A stretch of 64,000 nt of DNA from Tindallia californiensis (GTDB taxonomy: Bacteria; Bacillota; Clostridia; Peptostreptococcales; Tindalliaceae): contig NZ_FNPV01000006.1 of the NCBI RefSeq assembly GCF_900107405.1, positions 186,001 through 250,000 of the forward strand. Direction: 5' to 3'. The position numbers and the translations under genes were made by a program. The notes below the pieces were generated by a model. That model saw only the letters and a program-made list of their open reading frames with translations, was not told the origin of the DNA and searched no databases. Of the stretch, positions 40,748 through 48,630 are shown piece by piece (position 1 is the first letter of the stretch; every line of letters begins with the position of its first letter).

Positions 40748-43700
40748 TTATTCTTTCACGGTTTTATCTTTTGGGGCAAACAAGCGTCCAATCAATGTCT
40801 TGGAACGGTCTCTGTTGTATCCGACTTTAAAGGCTGCCGGAATAATCAAGGTGGTCAGCATAGAAGAGATGACCAATCCAAAGATAATGGCATAGGCCAG
40901 TGGTGCCCATAAATCTCCTCCAAACAGGGCCATAGGCACCAGTCCGATGACCGTAGTAATCATTCCGATCATAATGGGTCTCAGTCTTGTTTCGCAGGCT
41001 TCTGGAATGGCTTCATCCACATTTTTGCCTTGCCCTACTAACAGGTTAATATAGTCTAGCAGAACAATACCGTTGTTCACCACAATTCCCATCAGGCTGA
41101 CGGTTCCCATCAGCGCCATAAAGCCCAGGGGATAGCCGGTGACTTTAAGTCCCCAAATGACACCGATAAAGGATAGAGGAATGGTCCCCATGATAATCAG
41201 CGGTTGTCTTAGATCCATAAACTGGAACATAAGAATGATATAGATGAGGGCCATGGCCAGGAAGAAGGGGCCGACCAGAGACTCAAAAGCTTCTGCCCGA
41301 TCTTCATTCTCTCCCCCATACTCCAGGGTATAACCGGCCGGCACTTCAAAACCGGCTTCTTCCATCCGCTCTTCTACAATATCCAATAGTTCGGCCGCCG
41401 ACACCCCGGTTCTGGGATACAGACCAGCTGTAATGGTTCGGTCTCTGTCTCTTCGCAGGATTCGACTAAGGCTAAACTCGTTATCGATACTGGCTACCTG
41501 TTGCAAAGGAATGTTTTCTCCTGTGATTTGCGAAGTAACGAAAATGTTTTCCAACACTTCTACCCGATGTCGTTCTTCGGTAGGTATTTGAACTACCACA
41601 GGGATATCGTCCTCTGAATCTTTGGGTTTGATTTTGGTGATTTCCACTCCGTTTAAGGCCATTCGAACGGTACTGGCTACGTCGTAAGTGCTAAGACCCA
41701 CCATACTGGCCTTGTCTTGTTCTACATCCACGACCATTTTCAGTACTTCGTTTCCATAATCGTCCTGAACATGGTGGCCTTCTTCAATGGTGCGAAGGAT
41801 TTCTTTGGCTTCATTGGCTGTATTCCGAAGCACATCCACATCTTCTCCGCTAATACGCACCTGTACCGGCAGTCCTACCGGTACCGCATTTTCCAAGCGT
41901 TTCACTTCTATCCGGGCTCCTGGAATACTTTCTTCCAGTCGTCGATGAACCTGATCCATGGTGTCAATACGACCATTCACGATAAACTGAGATCGGTTGG
42001 TAGCAATCTGATGTGGCACAAAGGAAGGATAGAACTTAGGAATCCCATCGCCGGTTTTGCTCATAAAGGTGTCGATGGTTGGTTCCTCGTCCAAAATTCT
42101 TTCTATTTCGATGGCCGCCTGTCGGGTTTTATCCAAACTGCTACCCTCAGCCAAAATCACATCGATGACATACTGATCTCTTTCCACAAAGGGGAAGAGT
42201 TGCAATCCTAAGGTGGGTACTACCATAGCGCTGAGGATCAGAAATACCATGGCTAAAGAAATGGCGCTTTTCGGTCGTTTCAGAGCGTTGTCCAGCAGGC
42301 CTCGGTATATTTTAAGGAATCTTCCCTGTATCCGGTGTAAAACTCCTTTTCCATTGCCATTGCTTTTTTGTTGCTTCTGAACATCTTCTGTGGTTAAAAA
42401 GGTATATCCCATGGCTGGAATCACCGTAATTGACAAGAGGAAGGAGCATAATAAGGCAACGGTCACCAGAATGGGTAAGCTTCGAACAAATTTACCGGCA
42501 ACCCCTTCCATTAATAGCAGTGGCATAAAAGAAGCTACGGTGGTTAGGGTAGAGGTCAGGATTGGGATCCTAACTTCCCGGATTCCATGAATGATGGCTT
42601 CTTTTCGTTCCATTCCCTTGCTCATGTACAGGTACATGCTGTCGTTGGCCACAATAGCGTTGGCCACCATCAGTCCTAGGCACAGGATCAGCGAAGAAAT
42701 GGACACCTGGTGTAAAATAATGTCCGTAAATCGCATAAAGGCAAAGGTAGCCATGACGGTAATCGGAATAGCCGAGGATACCACTAAAGCACTTTTGGCT
42801 CCCATGGAGGCCATGACCGCTAATACGACCAGTACTACCGCTGACATCAGGTTGCGTTGAAACGTTTTAATGGCATCGTTCACATAGTCTGCCTGGTCTG
42901 TCACCACGGTCAGTCCCATGCCTTCCGGCAACTCTTGTTCTTTGGTTTCCAGGTATTCCCGGATATTTTCCCCTACCCGGACAATGTTTTGCCCTTCGGC
43001 ATATTTCAAGCTGAGCAGTAAGGCATTGTCACCGTTACCGGCCACATAGGTCTCTCTTTCGCCCATGGTTTCCACGACGTCAGCAACATCCCGCAAGTAG
43101 ATAATATTGCCTTCATCGGACATTCCTACTACTGTGTTTCGAACCTCTTCTGCATTTTGATATTCTCCGGTAATGGTAACAGGGATCCGCAGGCCGGAAA
43201 GGTCCAGATTCCCGCCGGGTATGTTGACATTTCTAGCTTTCATGGCGGTGCCAATATCCGTAACTGTAATGCCCATGTTACGCATACGAATCAGATCCAG
43301 TTTTACCTGAATTTCATCTTCTGTAAAACCATTGATGTCTACTACGGAAACGCCGTCGATTCGTTCCAGATCGTCTTTGATATCGTCAGCAAATTCTTTC
43401 ATTTGCCGGTCTTCATGATGAGGACTGCTTAGGGTTAAGAGCATGCCGTAGGTGTCGATCAGATCTGTGTCTATTTCCGGATCCCAGGCTTGCTCTGGCA
43501 GATCAGCTTCTCCTACCCGTTGGTGAAGTTCTGTCCAGGCTTCGTTAATATCATCGTCGCTCATATCTTCCAGCCGAACAATGATCACCCCTACGTTGTC
43601 CAGAGAATAGGATAAAATCTGATCTACTTCTGTAATTTCATCAATTTTTTCTTCTAAGGGTTTGACAATATATTTTTCTATATCTTCCGGAGTGGCGCCG

Positions 43701-43849
43701 GGATAAATGGTTTTTACGGTGGCGCCGGGAGCTACTACATCCGGATTTTCCTGTCGTTCCATGGTGGCGTAGGTTGCCAGTCCAAAGAAAAACACAAAAA
43801 GGGAGAGGACAAAAACCAGGCTTCGGTTTTCAATGCACCATTTTGTCAT
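40748..43849 (-). CDS. RND family efflux permease
   Basis: 1033 residues, full length for AcrB/HAE-type permeases. The first helix (about 12-28) is followed by an extracytoplasmic loop, TM2-6 (about 335-475), TM7, a second loop (YPRTGVSAAELLDIVE) and TM8-12 (about 865-1015). PGATPEDIEKYIVKPLEEKI near residue 50 and TIPLSFIGVIWGLKVTGYPL near 905 are family hallmarks. TM4 reads GLMVANAIVAND, where most homologues have VD(D/N)AIV; the usual proton-relay Asp is Ala here. TM10 reads GIVVNNGIVLLDY. The gene overlaps the adaptor gene by 4 bp (ATGA), so they are co-translated. Substrate unknown; could be lipids, drugs or envelope precursors. Confidence 0.93.
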   Translation of the reverse strand: MTKWCIENRSLVFVLSLFVFFFGLATYATMERQENPDVVAPGATVKTIYPGATPEDIEKYIVKPLEEKIDEITEVDQILSYSLDNVGVIIVRLEDMSDDDINEAWTELHQRVGEADLPEQAWDPEIDTDLIDTYGMLLTLSSPHHEDRQMKEFADDIKDDLERIDGVSVVDINGFTEDEIQVKLDLIRMRNMGITVTDIGTAMKARNVNIPGGNLDLSGLRIPVTITGEYQNAEEVRNTVVGMSDEGNIIYLRDVADVVETMGERETYVAGNGDNALLLSLKYAEGQNIVRVGENIREYLETKEQELPEGMGLTVVTDQADYVNDAIKTFQRNLMSAVVLVVLAVMASMGAKSALVVSSAIPITVMATFAFMRFTDIILHQVSISSLILCLGLMVANAIVANDSMYLYMSKGMERKEAIIHGIREVRIPILTSTLTTVASFMPLLLMEGVAGKFVRSLPILVTVALLCSFLLSITVIPAMGYTFLTTEDVQKQQKSNGNGKGVLHRIQGRFLKIYRGLLDNALKRPKSAISLAMVFLILSAMVVPTLGLQLFPFVERDQYVIDVILAEGSSLDKTRQAAIEIERILDEEPTIDTFMSKTGDGIPKFYPSFVPHQIATNRSQFIVNGRIDTMDQVHRRLEESIPGARIEVKRLENAVPVGLPVQVRISGEDVDVLRNTANEAKEILRTIEEGHHVQDDYGNEVLKMVVDVEQDKASMVGLSTYDVASTVRMALNGVEITKIKPKDSEDDIPVVVQIPTEERHRVEVLENIFVTSQITGENIPLQQVASIDNEFSLSRILRRDRDRTITAGLYPRTGVSAAELLDIVEERMEEAGFEVPAGYTLEYGGENEDRAEAFESLVGPFFLAMALIYIILMFQFMDLRQPLIIMGTIPLSFIGVIWGLKVTGYPLGFMALMGTVSLMGIVVNNGIVLLDYINLLVGQGKNVDEAIPEACETRLRPIMIGMITTVIGLVPMALFGGDLWAPLAYAIIFGLVISSMLTTLIIPAAFKVGYNRDRSKTLIGRLFAPKDKTVKE

Positions 43850-45030
43850 TGGGCATCAGCCTTTCCAGCGTTGACGGTCTGACCATCTGTCAACTGATAC
43901 TGACCTTCCACCACGACTTTTTCGCCGTCGGTAAGGCCACTTAGAACCTGAATGCGATCACCGTAAATCTCTCCCAGTTCTACGGTGCGCTGTTCTACCG
44001 TTCCATCTTCCTGATATACGAAAAGATAGGATCCTTCCGGTAAGTTGTTCACACAGTTTACCGGTACCATGATGGCGCTTTTTTCACTGGAAGCCAGTGC
44101 TACTTTCGCCAGCATTCCGGGGCGGATTTCTCCGTCGCTGTTGTCAATTTCTATTTGTACGCCAAAGGTTCTGGTTTTCTGATCAGCTACCGGATCAATA
44201 TTGGTAATAACGCCCTCTACTTCCCGGTCAAGGCCATAAAGAAAAACAGATACGGATTCTCCGATATCAATCCGGCTCACAATGGTATCCGGTACCCCTA
44301 TTTCCACTTCCATGGTGTCCAGCACGCCTAAGATCACGGTTGGGTGACCTGGTGCAATGGTTTCTCCGGCTTCGAAGGTAGTGCGCAGAACCGTAGCTGC
44401 AATGGGGCTGGTAAGCACGGTATCTTCCAGTTTGGACTGGGCAAGATCTAAGGCTCGTTGGGCTCTTCGCAGTTCTTTTTCCGTAATCTCGTAGGCATCT
44501 AATGCTTCCTGGTATTGGTTCTGAGCTACTGTGTATTTGGTTTCTATTTCTTCCAGATCTTTTGCGGAAACAACACCTTGCTGATGAAGGGTGGTCATTC
44601 GATCATACTGGGCTTCAATAAATTCTAACTGAGCCTGAGCCTGGTTCACTTTGGACGGAATCGCACTTTCTGCTTTTCGTCGCAATGCTTCATATTGAGC
44701 CAGGTTTGCATCGACATTCAGATCATAATCCTGGGTTTCCAACCGCATTAAAGGCTGCCCCGGCTGCACTCTGTCCCCAGCCTCCACATACACATGTTCA
44801 ATGAGGCCTTCCACTTTAAACCCGGCCCGTACCATCTGGGAGGGTTTCACATTACCACTGATTTCCAGTTCTTTTCTAATTTCTTCCGTTTCTACGGCCT
44901 GTACCTGTACCGGTCTGGTAGGGCTTTCTGTTTCTGCCACATCAGATCTTCCGCAGGCATTTAAGGGTAATGCCAAGGCTACCAGTAACAAGAGCAGTAC
45001 CTTTTGTACCCTTAATTGTTTTATCTTCAT
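43846..45030 (-). CDS. HlyD/MFP-family adaptor lipoprotein of the RND pump
   Basis: 394 residues from ATG 45030, chosen because GGAGG lies eight bases upstream; ATGs at 45045 and 45036 are too close to it. A lipoprotein signal ends in LPLNACGRS, so Cys about 26 is probably lipidated. Order: biotinyl-lipoyl-like half (VEGLIEHVYVEAGDRVQPGQ), coiled-coil hairpin (about 105-195, rich in Glu, Gln, Ala), lipoyl return (LEDTVLTSPIAATVLR), beta-barrel and membrane-proximal domain (GEIRPGMLAKVALAS, GLTDGEKVVVEGQYQLTDGQ). It links the permease to an outer component in diderms. In a monoderm the partner is unclear; the TolC-like protein at 4.2 kb is one option. Confidence 0.9.
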   Translation of the reverse strand: MKIKQLRVQKVLLLLLVALALPLNACGRSDVAETESPTRPVQVQAVETEEIRKELEISGNVKPSQMVRAGFKVEGLIEHVYVEAGDRVQPGQPLMRLETQDYDLNVDANLAQYEALRRKAESAIPSKVNQAQAQLEFIEAQYDRMTTLHQQGVVSAKDLEEIETKYTVAQNQYQEALDAYEITEKELRRAQRALDLAQSKLEDTVLTSPIAATVLRTTFEAGETIAPGHPTVILGVLDTMEVEIGVPDTIVSRIDIGESVSVFLYGLDREVEGVITNIDPVADQKTRTFGVQIEIDNSDGEIRPGMLAKVALASSEKSAIMVPVNCVNNLPEGSYLFVYQEDGTVEQRTVELGEIYGDRIQVLSGLTDGEKVVVEGQYQLTDGQTVNAGKADAQ

Positions 45031-45058
45031 TCTCATTTCCTCCATCTCCTATCATGTA

Positions 45059-45622
45059 TTAAACCTTTTCTTTCTGTTTTGAGGAACCATAAGGTGGCCC
45101 TCTTAGGCTTTGTACCAAATGAGGATCGATGGTTTTAATGATGTTTCTTTCTTCTTCGATGCTTTGCCTGGAGCGTTTTTCCAGCTCCTTGGAATGAACT
45201 TCTGTAAAGCAAAGATGGATCACCGGTTGAGACTGGCCTTCCTGCCGTTGTGATCCAGCCAGTTTCAGGTATAGCAATACTTTTTCTTCGTTCCGGGAAT
45301 GACTGGCTGTTCTTTCCAGTTTTTCCATATTATCCGGCGCATTGGACATAATACGGGTCAACAGCCTTCGATTCATGTTTCTAACGGAATCGTAGCGTTC
45401 CAGATAATGGGACTGATTGTCCTCTCCCCAGCTTCTATATTTCTGCAGGATATCTTCCCGGTTTTCCAGACGAAGCTCTTGACTGGTCGATGCTTCTCCA
45501 AAAGCCGAAATACCTTCGGCAACGGACAGATCCGTAAGAAACAAAATGCCTGAAAAAAGAAAAAGGCCAGTTAAAAAAGCGAATATGAACTTTTTGTTTT
45601 TTTTCAGACCGGTTGCTATCAT
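45059..45622 (-). CDS. Hypothetical membrane-anchored protein ahead of the RND adaptor
   Basis: 187 residues from ATG 45622, which has AGAGGTGA four bases upstream. A frame continues to ATG 45676, whose ATGA overlaps a short upstream ORF, so a coupled longer start is possible. One membrane segment or signal (about 10-30, FIFAFLTGLFLFSGILFLTD) is followed by a helical, highly charged domain. No family recognised. It is 28 bp upstream of the adaptor on the same strand, so it is probably part of the pump operon. Confidence 0.55.
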   Translation of the reverse strand: MIATGLKKNKKFIFAFLTGLFLFSGILFLTDLSVAEGISAFGEASTSQELRLENREDILQKYRSWGEDNQSHYLERYDSVRNMNRRLLTRIMSNAPDNMEKLERTASHSRNEEKVLLYLKLAGSQRQEGQSQPVIHLCFTEVHSKELEKRSRQSIEEERNIIKTIDPHLVQSLRGPPYGSSKQKEKV

Positions 45623-45672
45623 GGTTTCACCTCTTATCTCTTTCGCTTTCATTGCTACTCTTATTCTTACTT

Positions 45673-45738
45673 TCATTTTTCACTTTCTTCTTCACTCGTT
45701 TGTTTCATAGCGGCTAGGGCTTCTTTATCTTTATCCAT
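45673..45738 (-). CDS. Possible 21-residue small ORF at the head of the RND operon
   Basis: Encodes a Lys/Glu-rich peptide, MDKDKEALAAMKQTSEEESE plus one Lys. Its TGA overlaps an ATG of the next frame (ATGA). The ribosome site is weak. It could be a coupling or leader peptide, or chance. Confidence 0.25.
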   Translation of the reverse strand: MDKDKEALAAMKQTSEEESEK

Positions 45739-45812
45739 TATGCCTATCTATTGGCTTATTGAACCTATGAAATCCTTTTATGAATCCACCTAAGGAATAG
45801 ATCATGTGCATC

Positions 45813-45821
45813 ATTTTATCA
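45813..45821 (-). promoter_or_regulatory. Extended -10 box, leftward, for the RND operon
   Basis: TGATAAAAT on the minus strand, about 70 bp before the small ORF. No good -35. Confidence 0.4.
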
Positions 45822-45937
45822 TAAGCTTTCTTAAAAGGAAACCGTCTAAAGATTCTTTTTCGACACTAATGTAAATAAAGTTATGCCCTCCCTGTCCGGA
45901 AATAGAGAATTTGTAGGATGGAAAGATTTTTTTTTTG

Positions 45938-45946
45938 TGATAAAAT
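45938..45946 (+). promoter_or_regulatory. Extended -10 box, rightward, for the 843-residue gene
   Basis: The same TGATAAAATGA string as in the divergent operon, on the plus strand, preceded by a run of ten T. About 85 bp before the start codon. The DNA between the two boxes (45822-45937) holds no gene. Confidence 0.4.
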
Positions 45947-46032
45947 GAATCTATCTATAAGAAATCGATATTATCTATCGTTATTCACCATGATACGTAA
46001 AAGCTATTAATAATCCTATAGGAGCTGGTTTT

Positions 46033-48564
46033 ATGAAAAAAATCTCATCTTTCCTTGTTTTCTGTTTATCTTTTCTTTTATTGATCACGGCTCTTGTGCC
46101 AGCCCATGGTTTTAACAGTTATCCCCGCCAGGTACAACTGGAAACGATGACCATGGAGATCTATCTGGATGACTGGCAAATCCCAACCTCCATCGAGCCG
46201 GTTTTAATGGAAGGGCAATGGTACCTTCCGGTCAATGAGCTGGCGCCTTTCATGGGTTTTACCTCTTCTTACGACTCATCGGAAGGATGGTTGGAAATAA
46301 CCACTGGCGGATCGGTTCAGGAAGCAGGCATTTCTTATTGGGCCGCCGAGCTGGCAAGGGCTTCTTATGAAGCCGAATCCCTTCAGGCGCAACAGGATTC
46401 ACTGAAAAACCGGCTGGAAGAAGAACCGCAGCAAGTTTCCCGTCATGTGCGTGAATATCGGGATGACATTGAAACTCGCCATGATATGGAAGTGTTTTTA
46501 CAAGATTATTTTGGGGTTTTCCAAGGAATGCCTGTTGATATCAGGCTACGAGAAAGGGATGACAGCGAATTTCGCTTAACCCTTGAAATCTCAGACTATG
46601 ATCGATCTCGTTTTGAGAGAATGAATCGGCGTAGTTTGATTTCTTGGTTAGAGGAAATGTATGATGCGATTCTGGTTCTATATGATGAAGAAGCTCAGTT
46701 AGAAGGCACCCTTGCTTCGGTCAATGATGAACGAGAAAGCATCCTTCGTTTCCGCTCTCTTTACGGTGTTCCCGGTCGTCTCTCTGTTCATATGTTGAAC
46801 CGGGATGAGGATGAGGATGAGGATACTTTGTTTTCACCTTCTTCCTTGCAAAGATTGCTGTTAAGAGAATTGGGAGATTATAACGGTGTCCGGTTTACCT
46901 ATCGGGTTCAAGGGGATTACGATAATGCTGATCTCTTAATTTATCCGGACCGGCAGGACTTATCCCGCTACAACGACTGGAGTCTTGCACAACGTCGAGA
47001 GTATTTAATGGAACTGGCTGAACTGACAGAAAAAGAAGCGCCAGATATCTATATCTACGGTCGCCTGGTGGAAGAAGACAGCGGTCGTGTCCGAGAGATA
47101 TTTGCACTGGAAAATGGTGGTCTCTATGGATGGGAACGAGATCCTTCAGATTGGTTTGATCGATATGAAATGGATCGCTGGCGGGACGATTTTGATAATG
47201 ACCGCTATCAGCAATACTGGGAACGGGATCGATGGTGGCAGGATGGAGACTGGTATGAAACCGCCGCCAGAAGAGAAGTGGAAGACCCGGCGCCTGAAAG
47301 GATTTCTTTTCGAGAGCAGGTTCAGATGATGCCATTACTCCTAACCGTAGATGGCGTTCCTTTTAACAGTCAGGAAAAAATGTTCCGGCGGAACCCGGAA
47401 ATTTATGTGCCTGCCGGTGAATTGGCTGACGCTCTATATTTAATGTTGCGTGTTCAGGAAGATGCAGGCCAGATGGTTTTTGGCATGAATCCGGCCGCTT
47501 ATCCTTCAGAACAGCTGACCATGGTTCATCAGCTGCGTAGCAAGGAAAGCGAATTAGAAACGCTTCGCCGGGAAGTATCCAGTCTTTTGAAGGAAGTAGA
47601 AGAAATGGAACAACGCCCAATTATCCGGCCATATGAACGAATTACCTCTATTGGTGAAATGGAGCGTTATTTGGAAAACCGTTATGGAAACTTTATGGGA
47701 GTCTATACAGAAGTTTACCTTTCCCGCTTGCGTGATCAACGCTATCGTTTACGGGTATGGGTAGCGGATGAAGATTTTGACGAATTTGATGGTATTTCTC
47801 AACGATCTATTGAACGTTGGATTGCGGATATGCAGGCAGCAATCCGAGAAATGTATGATGAAAAAGCAGAAGTGGAAGGTTCTATCCGAAGTGATGGAGA
47901 AGAGGAAGATGACCGGGTTATGATCTCTTTCCGTCAGCGGGGAGGAAGATTAGATTTTGACTTTGATGAGCATAGCGGTGCTGGGCATCGACGGGATCTG
48001 GATCTGGAGAAATTGTTAAGAGAGTTACGACGTAATATCCGAAGGTTTGCCGGACGCAGCTTTACCTATGAAGGAGATTTAATGCGTCGGGACGTAGAAC
48101 TAAGAATCGTCACCAGCGAAAGTCGGTTTATGGATCTGAGCCCTGAAGATCAATCTGATTACCTGCATGAACTGATGGACGAAATTTACGCTGTCTATCC
48201 AGGTATTACGGTAGACGGGTTAATCCAACATTCCAGTCAAGCCTCGCCCTTCTTCCGTTTTTCCATCGAGAATGGAAATATTTTCTCGGAAGATCTGATG
48301 CAGTCTCTGGAAGACGATCTGAACCGATATGAACGAGACTTTGACGGATTGCGCTTTGAGTTTGCGATTAATCGTCAACATGACGGAGATATCCGTCTAC
48401 GGCTTGATGGTGGCTTTACACGCGATAGCGATGCCTGGCAAAATGTGGATGCCGCCGCTTTTAATCAATGGCTGGAAGATTTGAAAGACCGGGCCGAAGA
48501 TGTACTGATGCTTAACGTAACTACCCAGTTAAGAGATTCTAATGGTCGTCGGTTAGAACTTTAA
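46033..48564 (+). CDS. Secreted protein with five copies of an unrecognised ~75-residue unit
   Basis: 843 residues and the only large plus-strand gene. Signal peptide 1-27. Two degenerate stalk-like segments (about 30-95, PVNELAPFMGFTSSYDS; and about 430-480, VPAGELADALYLMLRV) each precede a coiled stretch. Five units of one pattern follow: residues about 155-235, 275-360, 535-615, 650-735 and 755-840. Each has Leu-rich helix, aromatic-Gly, three beta strands with Asp/Arg, then a helix with WL or YL and an end like VEGSIRS. Units one and three are most alike (FLQDYFGVFQGMPVDIRL; YLENRYGNFMGVYTEVYL). GGAGC lies ten bases before the ATG. A bidirectional terminator follows. I do not recognise the unit; no catalytic motif is visible. 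Confidence 0.75.
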   Translation: MKKISSFLVFCLSFLLLITALVPAHGFNSYPRQVQLETMTMEIYLDDWQIPTSIEPVLMEGQWYLPVNELAPFMGFTSSYDSSEGWLEITTGGSVQEAGISYWAAELARASYEAESLQAQQDSLKNRLEEEPQQVSRHVREYRDDIETRHDMEVFLQDYFGVFQGMPVDIRLRERDDSEFRLTLEISDYDRSRFERMNRRSLISWLEEMYDAILVLYDEEAQLEGTLASVNDERESILRFRSLYGVPGRLSVHMLNRDEDEDEDTLFSPSSLQRLLLRELGDYNGVRFTYRVQGDYDNADLLIYPDRQDLSRYNDWSLAQRREYLMELAELTEKEAPDIYIYGRLVEEDSGRVREIFALENGGLYGWERDPSDWFDRYEMDRWRDDFDNDRYQQYWERDRWWQDGDWYETAARREVEDPAPERISFREQVQMMPLLLTVDGVPFNSQEKMFRRNPEIYVPAGELADALYLMLRVQEDAGQMVFGMNPAAYPSEQLTMVHQLRSKESELETLRREVSSLLKEVEEMEQRPIIRPYERITSIGEMERYLENRYGNFMGVYTEVYLSRLRDQRYRLRVWVADEDFDEFDGISQRSIERWIADMQAAIREMYDEKAEVEGSIRSDGEEEDDRVMISFRQRGGRLDFDFDEHSGAGHRRDLDLEKLLRELRRNIRRFAGRSFTYEGDLMRRDVELRIVTSESRFMDLSPEDQSDYLHELMDEIYAVYPGITVDGLIQHSSQASPFFRFSIENGNIFSEDLMQSLEDDLNRYERDFDGLRFEFAINRQHDGDIRLRLDGGFTRDSDAWQNVDAAAFNQWLEDLKDRAEDVLMLNVTTQLRDSNGRRLEL

Positions 48565-48576
48565 TAAATGTGTGCG

Positions 48577-48616
48577 AAAAAAAGCCGGAGGATTACTTTT
48601 ATCCCCCGGCTTTTCT
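48577..48616. terminator. Bidirectional terminator between convergent genes
   Basis: AAAAAAGCCGGAGG / CCCCCGGCTTTT with a T-run on each side, between the stops at 48564 (+) and 48631 (-). Confidence 0.85.
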
Positions 48617-48630
48617 TTTCTGTTTTTTCT

